64,000 bases of DNA from the NCBI RefSeq assembly GCF_947242115.1, contig NC_074714.1, positions 35,970,323 to 36,034,322 on the forward strand. Reading direction: 5' to 3'. This DNA comes from Biomphalaria glabrata (taxonomy: Eukaryota; Mollusca; Gastropoda; Planorbidae). The position numbers and the translations under genes were made by a program. Shown in pieces: positions 49,186 to 61,900 of this stretch (position 1 is its first letter; every line of letters begins with the position of its first letter). The notes under the pieces were generated by a model. It did not search any database. It saw only the letters and a list, made by a program, of their open reading frames with translations, and had not been told where the DNA came from.

Positions 49186-50022
49186 AGCCACCTAGTTGAC
49201 CAAAAAAGTATTTTAGAGCACGCTTAGTATATGTCACACACACACACAAACAATGTATCTATAATATATAATACATATCATCACGCTTAGTGTTTGTGAC
49301 ATCGATATGCACAGATTCAGATTGTACCCATTTTAAAATCTGGATTTTATGACACATATACTTTGACGCTATTAACATTATAACGCAAAAATATCAAATT
49401 TACAACCAAAATATATTTTTTTTTTTTCAGATGCCCTATTCTATTAAGTTCTGAATTATGTGTTATAAACCAATACCTAGCGCATGTGCTTGATGTGAAG
49501 AGATATTAATTAAAGGAAAGGGGGAGGTATAGAATGTAGATATGGTATTTTAAAATTAAAATGTCTTTGGCAGGTAAAAGGAGGGGGGGGGGGGGAAACA
49601 ATCAAGACACTGTATCAAGAGATCATCAATAATTGATCGATCATTAAAATGTGACGTCAGCCTCAATTCCACTTTCCAACATTCACACATTTTCAATGCA
49701 AAGTAACAATTTAAATTTCAAAACTCAAGCCAAGCGCAGCCATCAGACAAACACACAACAAAAAAGGGTCAGTGATAGCACAACACAGATGTAAACTAGG
49801 CCATCTACACAGCCCCAAAACATTGTTCAAGTTGTAGTAAGAACAATGTTGATGGGAAAGGGGGAGGAGCCATCAATCGAGTAGCAACGATCAAGACGCT
49901 AATTAGGTCACAAACACGTAAGCGTGATGATATGTATTATATATATAGATACATTGTTTGTGTGTGTGTGTGACATATACTTAGCGTGCTCTAAAATACT
50001 TTTTTTGGTCAACCAGGTGGCT
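49186..50022. mobile_element. Long-TIR (fold-back) element, ~115-bp arms
   Basis: 49186-49303 ('agccacctagttgaccaaaa' onward) and 49905-50022 are inverted copies with only a few differences, including a shared CA/GT microsatellite. The ~600-bp interior contains a 12-nt G run and no transposase frame. A third, diverged copy of the terminus ('gagcgtgctaga' ... 'ttaggtcaaccac') lies at ~50140-50200. MULE-like or fold-back; no clear target duplication. Confidence 0.85.
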
Positions 50023-51078
50023 TGGGGTGGATCTGTCTTCATCTATAGGTAACACAATTCACAAGCTACCATAGCTTTTCGCCCCCCCCCCCCCCCCAAA
50101 AAATAAATCTAGCACTTACTTTTGGGCTGTTACATACACTGAGCGTGCTAGATACGTAGAGCCGCACATGTTTTGTTTTTAGGTCAACCACGTAAACTGT
50201 TGTGTCCTCCAATGGCTTGAGGAGGGCAGGATTATCTATTGGCTACCTAAGCTTATTAGGCTCTCCCCCAAATAAATAATATCTGAATTTATAAAGGGCC
50301 TTATATCTCAAATTAGATTAGACCTAAATTAGTACCGGTATGATAATATGTCGGTAATGCGTTACTGGGCCTACCACCTTACACTTAATGTATATTGTCA
50401 GTTTCTAAGCAGAGATGGGCAATATGGAGCATGTGAAAATGACTAAAAATTGTCTGTCTTGACATGTCGTAAAAAGAAAATGATATAAATAAAAAAAATT
50501 TAAAGATTAAAACACTTTTGAAACACCATACTTTTCACAAAATTTTAAGATTATAACACTTTTAAAACACCATACTTCTCATGTGTTTGAGAGTTTCTTA
50601 AGATGTTCAATTCTTGAAGGTAGCTGTAAAACAGTGTTCGAAACTTTAAGTTCTTGAAATCTTGAAAGCATCGACCTGACCCACTTTAACATCAAATATA
50701 ATTTTAACTATGAGTAGTAATACAATAAAACATATCTCTACTTTTTAAGACAAATGGATGAGGAGTTCATAGATACATATCAGTTTTTCCTAGGTCTAAT
50801 TCTTACAGAGATACACAAATTCAAATATAAAAAATGTTGGTGACTGAGCTTAACTTGTTCGATTGATGTAAGTTACTCTAGTTATAGAGTCTAAGAGTAG
50901 CACTTCTAGCAGTAGATCACTAAATCATCATCATGACTAAGATCTAGAATCTAGATCTATGCATGGACTAGTTGTGACTAGACTTTGTAAGTGTCACTTG
51001 TCTCTGATAGAGTCTAGACCTCTAGTTAAGTATAATATTACTATAGATCCATACATCTAAGAGTCTATTAATTAAATC

Positions 51079-51335
51079 TATAATCTGTCAAGCCACGGTT
51101 AACTTCCGAACCTGGAGTCCTGGGTTCGAATCTCGGTGAAGACTGATTTTGAATTTGGGGATGTTTAGGGCACTCCTGAGTCCACCCAACTCTAATGGGT
51201 ACCTGACTTTAGTTGGGGAAAGTAAAGGCGGTTGCTCATAGCGTAGCCACATGACACCCTGCTCATTAAGCATTGGCCAAAGAAACAGATGACCTTAACA
51301 TCACCTGCCCTATAGATTGCAAGGTCTAAAAAGGG
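51079..51335 (+). mobile_element. tRNA-derived SINE
   Basis: Head with RNA polymerase III B box 'gggttcgaatctc' (51122-51134) after 'ttccgaacctggagtcct', then body blocks 'gagtccacccaactctaatg', 'agttggggaaagtaaaggcg', 'tagccacatgacaccctgct' and 'cctgccctatagattgcaag'. The same body is present in reverse at 17982-19110. The A-box region is degraded. Confidence 0.88.
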
Positions 51336-51608
51336 AATGTCTATGTAGTCTAGGTTATTTTCTCGCCCCCCCCCCCCCCCCAAACAATTCCCGGTAACAT
51401 TTAGCAGTTAGATTCAAATAGTTCAAATGTTATCCAACTAGAACCTAAACATGATATAGAGCAAGTAAAGCCAAGCCAAAGAAGAAAACAAAAAATTCTA
51501 AATCTACATCTTTTATGTGTTGTAAATTCTATTATATTTTTTATTTTTGTTTTATTCCTCCAGCAGATGTTGCTTATAGTTAAAACAAAAGAAAGTAAAT
51601 TTATGATG

Positions 51609-52110
51609 ACCCGACAAAATAGCTTGAAATTTTCCGACAAAATAGCGCAAGACAAAATAGTGCGTACTTATATACGATGTGTATAAAAGTACCGAATTAT
51701 TAGTAATTTAATGTTCTGGGCAGCAATTTTGTTGATGTCTCTAACTTTTTCAATATTAATAGATCTGAAAGTATGCCATATTTGCAGAGAACGAGAATAC
51801 TTTAAATTTTATATCATTCCCCGTTTTCATAAATGTTTAAAATGCATAACTTGCAAAAAAAAAATAGGATTTTTAAATGTGGTGACCCCTTTCAAGCAGT
51901 GATGGAATTTCTACGTGACATTTCCTACAATTTAACTTACTGTTTGCATATTTATGTTTTAAGATATCCTGCAAATGACTGGAGAATAATAACATTAAAA
52001 CAAAAAAATAGTGGCTGAATTCATATTTTACGATATTTAAAGTAGTTCTTTCAAAATGACTGAAATATATATTTTTCTGCGCTATTTTGTCCTTGCTATT
52101 TTGTTGGGGT
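51609..52110. mobile_element. Inverted-repeat element in YOD1 5' flank
   Basis: Left end 'acccgacaaaatagc' with a second 'gacaaaatagcgcaagacaa'; right end 'gcgctattttgtccttgcta' and 'ttttgttggggt', the inverted counterpart. About 500 bp, ending ~53 bp before the YOD1 acceptor. No coding capacity accepted. Confidence 0.65.
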
Positions 52111-52174
52111 ACCAAAATTTATAATTCTTGTCAATACTAAATTATTTTTTATTTTCTTTGTCTAGAAGTATAAA

Positions 52175-53152
52175 ATGTCTGATGGTGGTCTTCGATTGCG
52201 AATTCAAACTAAAGCAGGTCCAAAAGTACTGGAAGGATTATTTTTGGCATCTACTGTTGGTACTTTAAAACAAGTTATATCTGATTCTGTTAAGATACCT
52301 GTAAACAAAATAAAAATTCGTCAAGGTTACCCCCCCAGAGTAGTAGACATCAGTAATGAAGTAGCTGAGTTGTCCACACTTCCATTTCGTTCTGGTGATA
52401 CACTTATTGTTGAAGAGGATGAAGCCTTAGAGACACAGGCCTCTTTTTCCAGCTCAGACCAGTCCAATGTAGAAACAGCTTCTTCCTCTCAGCATGAACA
52501 ATTGGATGCTCTACTGCATCATCAACTAGAGGAAGGAGCATCAGGTATACTCACCAGAAAAGTGGTACCTGCTGATAACTCATGTCTATTTACTAGTATA
52601 CATCTTCTGATGAATGAAGGCTTGAAAGACGTGTCTGCCTCCCTGCATCTCAGAGAGGTTATAGCAGGCATTGTTTCCAGCAATCCAGATACTTACTGTG
52701 AAGGCATCCTTGGTAAACCTAATAGTGCTTACTGCAAGTGGATAAGGGATAAAAATTCCTGGGGTGGGGGGATAGAACTTTCTATCCTATCCCAATATTA
52801 CCACACTGAAATTGCTGTTGTGGACACACAGAGTGGTCGTGTGGACAGATTTGGAGAAGATAGGAATTATAAAGAGCGCATTTTCCTGATTTATGATGGA
52901 ATCCATTATGATCCTTTAGTTTATGAGTCTGTAGAGCAGACTGGACAGATCAAGACAAAATTTTCCATTCACAATGCTGTAATGTTAGCTCAGGCGCTTG
53001 AACTGGCATCAGAAGCAAAATCAATTCGCCAATTCACAGACGTTGAAGGATTTTCTTTAAGGTGTTGTACATGTCAGCAACCTCTTAGAGGCCAGCGAGA
53101 GGCCACTCAACATGCAAGAGCAACTGGTCATATACAATTTGGAGAATATTAG
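52175..53152 (+). CDS. YOD1: OTU-domain deubiquitinase YOD1 (OTU1)
   Basis: A p97/VCP-associated deubiquitinase of ER-associated degradation. 325 codons in one uninterrupted frame. The start ATG follows 'ttgtctag' (acceptor ending 52166) by a few bases, so a 5' UTR intron is likely. Domains: N-terminal ubiquitin-like UBX fold, residues ~4-82 (LRLRIQTKAGPKVLEGL); OTU domain ~125-255 with catalytic Asp134/Cys137 in PADNSCLF and His244 in YDGIHYDPL; C-terminal C2H2 zinc finger C297-x2-C300...H313-x5-H319 (RCCTCQQPL...HARATGH). The order and the final FGE(Y) match metazoan YOD1 throughout, slightly shorter than the human protein (348 aa). All catalytic residues are present, so it should be active. 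Intronless coding is also common in other animals' YOD1 orthologues, by recollection only. Confidence 0.97.
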   Translation: MSDGGLRLRIQTKAGPKVLEGLFLASTVGTLKQVISDSVKIPVNKIKIRQGYPPRVVDISNEVAELSTLPFRSGDTLIVEEDEALETQASFSSSDQSNVETASSSQHEQLDALLHHQLEEGASGILTRKVVPADNSCLFTSIHLLMNEGLKDVSASLHLREVIAGIVSSNPDTYCEGILGKPNSAYCKWIRDKNSWGGGIELSILSQYYHTEIAVVDTQSGRVDRFGEDRNYKERIFLIYDGIHYDPLVYESVEQTGQIKTKFSIHNAVMLAQALELASEAKSIRQFTDVEGFSLRCCTCQQPLRGQREATQHARATGHIQFGEY

Positions 53153-55903
53153 GATTTATAAATTTTAAGAGTTTGATTTAAACAACATTCAATGCTACTA
53201 TAGTCTTGTTTGGAATATATTTTACTTGTATTCTTACAATATTTAAAAATATATTCACTTATATCTAATTTCTTGCTGTTACACAAAACTAGTTAGAATG
53301 TAAATGTGATTTATTTATTTGTGCTAGTATTCAGAGCTGGCTAAATGCAGAGCCTTACAGTGTAAGCAACTATCTACTCTGAATCTGCTACTTGTTACTC
53401 ACCCCCCCCCTTTCCCCCCCCCCCCCCCCCCAAAATCGGCCGGGGGGGGGGCGTGTCCATATTGACAGCGTGCATCTACCAATAATTATTAACTGCATCT
53501 TAATATATTGGTCATGTTAGTGACTTCCATAGTTTAAAAAAAAAAAATGGATTCATCTACCAAGTTGTATACTATAAAAAAAAAAGATAAAAGACTTTTG
53601 CTTGCTGTTGCAACACATCTATTTTTCAATACTGCTCACAACAGTTTTTAATCATAATCAATGCTAGTGCATATCTATTTACTAGAAGAAATACTAAAAT
53701 ATCTTCAGACAATAAACCACAGGTCCAATGGAATGTTTTCAAATCTAAGCACTAGAAAATTTGGTGAACTTTCAATGGAATGAGTGACCAGTAGTATTTT
53801 TAAATGTTAGATAGTCTTAACAGTCTTTGTATTTTAAGTAAGTTAAGCACCTTCTGTATGTACAAAATAAATGTCCATCTCTAAAAAAAAATATTTATGG
53901 TCACTTTACTATTAAATCAGTATTACTTGACCCATATAACTGTTTAGTTTTATTAATAGTCTTTTTGTTGTTGTTTTAAAGACAACACAAATATGGAAGA
54001 TCTAATTTTAAACAAATTTTTGTTGATATTTTTTAGTAATCATTAAAAAGTGTTATCTAATTAATTTACCATGCTTTAATTTTAATGTGACTGTTTTTTT
54101 CTATTCATAAATTCACATTATTTGCTTCCTTCTTTACACATGAAAATAAAGAATAATGTGCAGGACTTAAGTATTTTTATATAAATGTTTTATTTTTAAA
54201 AAAGATGAAGAAAAATAATGTCTAAGAGGTGGCTGAAGTTAATTTCAACATTCTTTGATTGGGGTATTAACTAGTATGGTAAATAATCAAATATAGGTAC
54301 CTTAACCCACAACAGTACAGGTGTGTGGGCAAACATTTTCTATAAAATATTAATAAATGATAATCAATGCAAGATAAAAATAATCATGTATTACTTTATT
54401 TCACATTAACACATTACATTTTACAAAACTTGCTTGTCTGAAAACATACATTTTATGAGTAAGCAAATATGATAATTGGCTAAAAGTTTGTCATTTATTC
54501 ATTCAATGTTTCAATAACATTGATGGCGAACATAAATTTTAACTTCTTCAATGACAATCACAATCAGAAACTCTAACACAATTTTAATTGAACTTAATTA
54601 GAATCAACAAGAATATGTAGGGTGGTATCTACCTGCAAGATCTATATACTTAGATACCCAGGTCATTTGGGGAAAAAAAACACTCTCCTCATATTTTTCA
54701 AAATATTAAGCTTAAGAATACAAAAACAAACAACTAGTACACATAATTTTAAAAAATCTAATTATAACTTTACATTCTTTTCATCATTTTGGTTAACCAT
54801 ACCATCTAATAAGACTAACATAAGAATCAAGTTTAGTCTGCTCGAAAACTACTTTGAAAGGATTAAAGCTGAAGTTTAAATCTTAGAATTAGCTGATGTA
54901 CTTTCAAAAAAGCATATCCATGTTAACTCATGATTTTAGAGATTGAGATTTCAATATATTGACTTGGCTTTCCCTGGCTTATAAGAGCAACACTTTCATA
55001 ATGGAAAGTAAGAGCTATAGCAAAAAGAACAGGAAATTTGTGTGAATATTCTTTTATGACAATCATCACAGATCTTTTGTAAGTTTGTCCAGATTTTTTT
55101 AAACCTTAGTGTGGGTTATTAGAATGGAAATCAACACTCAAATGTTTCTTAAGTAGTCTATTAAATCAAAAGTATTTCTTAGTTGGTGCAGAACACATGC
55201 ATAGATATATAGCTAAAAATGTCTTAAGGATGGACCCAATTTCCAATCCCACCTACTAAAACCCTGCCATCCTGGGGGAAGCTTGGGCTAGGACATATTG
55301 ATTTTAGACGGGGCTTCTGAAACTGTCAAGTCAAAAGATTTTAGTTAATTTTTTTCTTCTATAAATTTTGTACATGCCAAAAAAAACACTATTTTAACAG
55401 AATAAAAAAAAAGGAAAAATATACTAGTACTGTGAAAATGAAAATCAATTAGCTAGATAATAACAGTTCACAAATAATGAGTCTTTGTTATGAAAGAAAA
55501 AAATTAGACAAATAGTGTATGGTAATAGAAATTAATATAGAAAGCATACTGATGATACCCAGTATGTAAGGGTTGTAGTCATCAATAAGCCAATTATCTC
55601 ACATGATTAGTGTGAAACAATAGTTTTCTAACACTAAACTTAAGGATAACTAATTTTATTATTTCTGCTATCAAGAATGATGTACTGTAATAACTGCTTC
55701 AGATATAAATAATTTATGATTTGTAAATAAAATGTTGACTAAACAGATGTGTTTGAAAGAAAAATTTCTATTTTAAAAAAAAAATTATCTGGAAGAAACT
55801 TATCAAGATCATTTTTCTATAGTTTTACTTGTATCCATTTAGGCCACAGAAGTCCAACAAAGACAAAAATGGACTCAGGCCCTGATGCTCTTCACTTGTA
55901 AAG
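53153..55903. other. YOD1 3' UTR / intergenic up to CXXC1
   Basis: No gene seen. Contains C/G homopolymer runs at 53402-53450. AATAAA in the sense orientation at 53867 and near 54147 may end YOD1. The CXXC1 3' UTR would run leftward from 55904. The open frame at 54622-54879 is not conserved as far as I can tell. Confidence 0.5.
53402..53450. repeat. C-run / G-run low-complexity block
   Basis: Two C runs (9 and ~18) are followed by 'aaaatcggcc' and a 10-nt G run, an inverted C/G arrangement in an otherwise AT-rich 3' flank. Confidence 0.9.
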
Positions 55904-58900
55904 CTAGGAGGCAGCAGATTTCATAGGTGTCATGGGATCATGGTCTACTGTCTGGTGTAACATCAGTCCTAACACTCCCATTCTGTTGGACATTGCCATT
56001 CGAATGTTTCTTTCTTGTTCAAAAAGGTCGTCTAATTTCATCCACTAGAAAGGGGTATAGAAATAAACATAATTACATATTAAATGTTCACTCATAAAAA
56101 ATCACCACTGAATTCAATGTAACTAAATATTTTAAGCATTTAAAAAATAAGTAACTTATCTGATCAGAAGGAAACGAAGAGCTTGATTCTAAGGCCAGTA
56201 GTGTACAATGATAGTTGTGGCCAGATCAATGACTTTTAAGTTCCTCTGCTTAAAATAACCACTATCCATTCATAACCATTAAGAATTGATTTGCCTATCA
56301 AAGTAGACTATCCTGCCATGTTATGTAAGATTTCACTTTACTTTGTGTAGGGGTGTAAAGTGAAGTATGTATTGATGTTTAAAAAAAAAATTTACCTACC
56401 TGTCTCAATCTATGCATGTCTATTTCGGCTCGTCTGAGTTTTTCCCAACAAAAATGTTTTACACATTTCTTCTTAGGTGCTCTACACAAATTCTCTCCTT
56501 CTGTAAATATATCTTCTGAGGCTATTGGGCAACCACAAACAGCATCTGGGCTAACCTAAAATATTGAAATACAAAAAAACTACAAGAAAAACTGATCTTA
56601 CAATGAAATATGTAAAATAAAGTATAAAAACAACTAGTTGATAATATATTTCTTCATCCACTTTTCAACTAAGAATGAAAATATGGTATGCTATAAGAGA
56701 GCATAATTTGAATGCTGTATCTTTCAGTTAATGATGTAATGTAAAAGTTTCATCCATTAGTCCCACTTCTTTATGACTATTGCCTTCGATTAAATGAGAA
56801 GCACAGAGTGAATGCTTTATGAATATAATCACACAGATGGACAAAAGCAGTAGACAGCATGAGACTGGACCTCAGTGTTGTTTATGTGAATTTTGGATTT
56901 ATAAAGGTAGTTTTTAGCTACACTGGTTATCAAATTTATTTGATGTTTGTGGTCGCACTGGATAATTAAAATGTAGTGTACATCACATAATAGATCTAAT
57001 GGTATTAATAATTATCACAACATAATAGATCTAATGACATTAATAATTATCACAACATAATAGGTCTAATGACATTAATAATTATCACAATCTCAAAAGA
57101 AACAATACTACAAACTATAAATTATTACTTTTGGTTCCTTGGTATGCTCAGGGCAGAGGACCTTGAGTCGTTTGCAGTACATTTTTTGTTGAGGGTTGTA
57201 GAAATCACAGAACATAGAGTTACCTTCAATGCGTGTCTTATACAATGACCAAAATGATGTTTGAGCTTCAAACTGAAATGAAATACACAACTCTTTTGAA
57301 AAAAATATCCTTAAGCAATTAGTCAACTATGTAAGCACATTTTCCCCTCACTAAAATTTTAATTTTCAGTTAATAATTTAAAATTATATTCAAATCAATA
57401 CATGAAGATAAATTAAAGCTAACTAAGCAATGAGTAAATACTTTCAAATAACATTTTTCCATGTGCCTCAATGCTCCTTTCTGATTCAGTTCAGTTCCAC
57501 AAGTCACACAGTAAACACTTAACTCAGTGTCTTCCTCTTGATCTAAGCCCTGCCAACAAAGAACACAGTAGTACTTTGTGTATTAAAAAAATGTGTGTAC
57601 CAATATTTGTAACAAACAACAAATAAAATACTTTTTTTTAAACACATTACAGAAACTCTACAATTGAAAACCTCTTGCTCTGCTATCATTGTAAGACGTT
57701 TTCCTCTCTCTACTAAAGCATCTAATTCTTGTATTTTCATGTCAAGTTGTCTTAGCTTTAGTCTAGCTTCTAGATTTTCTTGACGCAACATTTCAAGAAC
57801 TTTCTTGTTATTTTCTTCACCAACACAAGGGCTGCTTTGCCATTGCTGAATTCTTGAAGGTAATATCTCATAAATACGGCTACAGAAAGAACAAATGACT
57901 ATGTTAAAAATTATTTTTTTTACCAAAATGTAATTACTTATATTTCATCTCCTATTGAGAAGGATTGTTTTAAAGTAAAATTGAGGGAACAAGTCCTAAA
58001 AATTCAATTACCTATTCAGTTTTTAAAATGTCTCATTTATGCCATCAATCCACCATTCACATGGTGTTCCTTTTGCTTTAAAGCTGAGCATTTGGTGTTG
58101 CATGTTTAAGAACTAGTTAATAGCATTCTGATAATCATTAAGTACTTAGAGCTTTTTTTTTTTTAAATTCTTTATTGGGTCATGAATTTTTTTTAACATG
58201 TGGTATCTTAAAACCCCCCTCATCAAATGTTCCTTGTAATCTGTTTTACAAATTCTCAATTGTTTTATGTACCTTTTTGCTAGTTTCATTCCACATTCAT
58301 CAGAGCAATATTTTGAACCGATTTTGGCTGGTTCCACACATCCTGGACCATAGCATTGTCTTGGTGTATCAACATCTGATTCAAGAGCATCATCAACTTC
58401 CCCACGACGACGTGAGCTAGATTTTTGCCTCCATTTCCGAGACATCTGTTTAAAATAATTTTAGCTCACTGTAGGCCTACATTCACTAACATGTTTGAGG
58501 TCAAGAAATATTTCATAATGAATTAATAAATTTATCAATGTCTAAATCCTTAAAAAATAAATTATTATGATGGCATGAATGTTTAATATCCCATATACTA
58601 AAATGGAATAAACTGTTAGTTAAGTTTTAAAACTTAAGTGCTGTTTAAGAATTAATTGTTTCAGAAAATAATTCAATTTAAAATAAATATTTCATACTGT
58701 AGTTTTTTCTGGAGATTTTTTTAACTTCTCTTTATGTTTTATTTTCTTCTTTTCCTTTTTCTTTCTGGGTGAAGATTCAATAGGACTGGCTCTTCGTTCT
58801 CGTTTCTTTGGAGGAATTTTCACATTTTCATAGGCTTCTTCTTCATCAAAGTCATCTCTAAAAGAAAAAGTTAATCAAATTACATACAAATTGTATACAA

Positions 58901-61900
58901 GCCAATTTTTTATTTGTATATTATAGGAAGTCTACTACAACATTACAATTGTAACCATGTGTAGAAAAACAGTTGTTTTAAAATAAATATGGGTGTTGGG
59001 GTATCAATAATTGCCATTTTTCAATATGGTCAAAATTTTTAAAAAAGGAGACAGAATTAATGGTCTAAACATTTAAACTAAAAAATGAATTATCAGACCT
59101 TTATAAAAAAGAAATGAAATTATTTATATAGTGTTAACTTGAAACACAGCTCAGTTGGCTCACTAAGTTCTAACAATTTTTCAGTAAGCGATATTTTGAT
59201 CAGTATAGTTCTATCGTGTGAAGAAAATATTTATCTCATTGTTAAATTTCTTTGACTCCTTTAAAATTCTTAAGTTCTGACAATGTGCCATCAAATTTAA
59301 ATTATAGTTCCACCATTCTCATAGTTAAAAGATTCCTGAAATGACTTACTCAAACTCAGACAAATCAGTGACAGCCTTTTCTGAAGCAGTATCCACTACG
59401 GATCCTTTTTCTGAAGATAGACCCTAAAATTAAAAAACAAATTATCTTGTAATGATCCTGTAATCTAAATGTGTCATAAAATGAAACAAGTCAAATTTTA
59501 TTACATCAACTTTTTTTTATGCGTAAATAACGTATTTAATATTTAAGTAAAATTTGATATCTATAATCTTTCACATGGCAACAAGGGTAAATACAATTAA
59601 AATGTACATATAATTCATAAGTTGTATTTTTCATAGAGCAATAGTTATCATTCCAATCAAAATTTAAAGAGAAATAAACATATTAAACAAAGAAATTTTT
59701 GTTGAAAACTCACATAACTAGTACATTGTCGAAGCCGACATTTTTGCCTCAGTCTGTTAGTACCTCCAAACTTTTTCATATCCTTTATCAACAAAATTGA
59801 AATGGGAAAAATATTATTTAAAAAAAAAAATGTTTAAAAATAAAAATTTAGGGGTAGCACTAGCATCTAAAATTCTCACATCTAACTACAAATTCTCAGA
59901 AAATGTTAAAAAAAAAGAGCATTAATTTGTCATTGTTGTCCAATTTTTTTTTTATTCTTTGCTATAATACACATTATTTAATGTAATAAGAATATATCCC
60001 CATAAATGAATATCAAAATTTAAACTTTTTGGATATGATAAATCCAAGTCTTATTCAAGTTTAAGCTGCTTTACCAAAAATATAGATTTATCCTATAGCG
60101 GAGTCATTCTTCTTAATAATGATTAGAAAAACTACCAAGACAAAACATCCATACCTTACAAAAATCACATCTCCCACAATCCTCAGTACGATGGCAGGCA
60201 CTGCATTCACCACATTTGCGAGTCATTCTACTTTTACCAAGCTGTGGAGTCAATTACATTGGTGAATATTTTGATATTCATTCAAAAGTGTTGAATAATA
60301 AGAAAATGTCCAGTCAGTAAATAAGAACTATAAGAAAATAATAAAACTAACAGTACTGTAGGTGTGAAAGAGGGGAAGCAGAAAGATTTGTAATTTTCAT
60401 TTTTAAATGAAGTATTTAATGACAGACAAATAAGTTCTTTTAAAGTAAATACATTTTAAAAATTTTGTACAAGAAAACATAGCTGCCAGAAGAGGTCAAA
60501 TGATTCAAAGTAATAGATATTCTAATGGTAGCTTTTCTAGAATGGTTTAAGTGTACACTGTTAACAATATTAAATTTCACTGACTATAAATTATTACCTA
60601 GATTAAATCATGATTTTAAGAAGGAAAAAAAGCATACCCACCATATTCTCCCTAAGTTTATTTTTGTATTCCTTTTGTTTTTTATCAAGCTTAGCATCTT
60701 GTTCACTAGATTCACTCAGACTCCGCCTTTCCTTTTTCTTATTTTTATACTGTATTTCCAAGGTGGGATTGTGAGCTGAGAAATACATGTCAATTAAATA
60801 TGTATTTTATAATAAATAATTAAGACAAAATCAAAACCTTAATTAAACAAGGTTACAAAGACAGTTTGTGTGGAAACGCAAACTGAAAATCGGCCCCCAA
60901 AGTGGTCCACCCAAGCAGGTAAAAAGGCAGGTTTCAAAATTATCAGAATGAAATTCTATCAAAGACAAATGACAGAAAATAATAGAGAAAAAAAGGTTAA
61001 CAGATCTTGTGTGGTGCCCCAGCAGTCCAGCAGACCAAAGGATAGGTAAAAGTGAATGTGAAGTTAGATGTGAGCCTGGCCTAAATGATGTCTTATAATG
61101 AATATCTAATTGATCTAATTGTTTTGTAAAGAGCCAATCTCTTATTCCTCAAGAATAAAACATTTCCGTGAAAAAAAAAAAATCCATAAAAAATATTAGT
61201 TCTATAGTGACCGCAGCACTGCAGTTCACGTGATAATATGAAAAACTACTTATTAATTGTTGTTTTTAATTATGTCTGACTTATATGCATACTAAATAGA
61301 TTTTTTCTCTTTAAAAAAATAATAAACATTTTTTTGTGGGTAAATATAGTACTTAGTATAACAGAACTTACATAACTTAAGAATACAAATATAAAAAAAA
61401 TAATTTTTGACAAAAAAATCTAAAACCGTTTGCATAAATGTGTTAAAAATATGGCAACTAGTCGTCTCCTCTAATGAAGACCCTCAAGTGTTTGTTACTA
61501 TTAATAGTGAATAGTTGTAAAAGTGGTGTATTTTTATGAAAAAACTGCTTGCATAAGTGATTTAAAAATGAGATTTTTGCTTTCAGAAAAGAAAAAAGTA
61601 GCTGTTGCATTAGAACTTTGAGTGGTCTAAAATATTGTGATGTCGCATTTTCAATATCTTTTCTAGTTTACGAGATCTAAATGGAACGGACAGTCAGGCC
61701 ACACAAAACTAATAGCTTCTTTTCCCCTTTCGGGAGCCGCTAAAAATGTAAAATAATGCAAGAATTTTTTTTGTAACTCATTGAACTAATGCTCCATTCA
61801 TTTAATTGGATATTATAGTGAACAGAAACAAAGCAGAACATCTATTGTTGATATTTTTGCTCCTTTTTAGATGCAAGTATTCAAGTAAAATGTTTATAAA

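Larger units (their letters stand above)
46191..52162. other. Intergenic between divergent SELENOK and YOD1
   Basis: No coding exon is supported. The SELENOK promoter (transcribed leftward from ~46200) and a YOD1 5' UTR exon (rightward) should lie here. It contains transposon-like elements (listed separately) and AGATCT-rich stretches. Confidence 0.5.

Noticed and set aside
51122-51134. Possible tRNA gene from the B box
   Set aside because: The body that follows is a SINE shared with 17982-19110, and no complete tRNA cloverleaf can be drawn.
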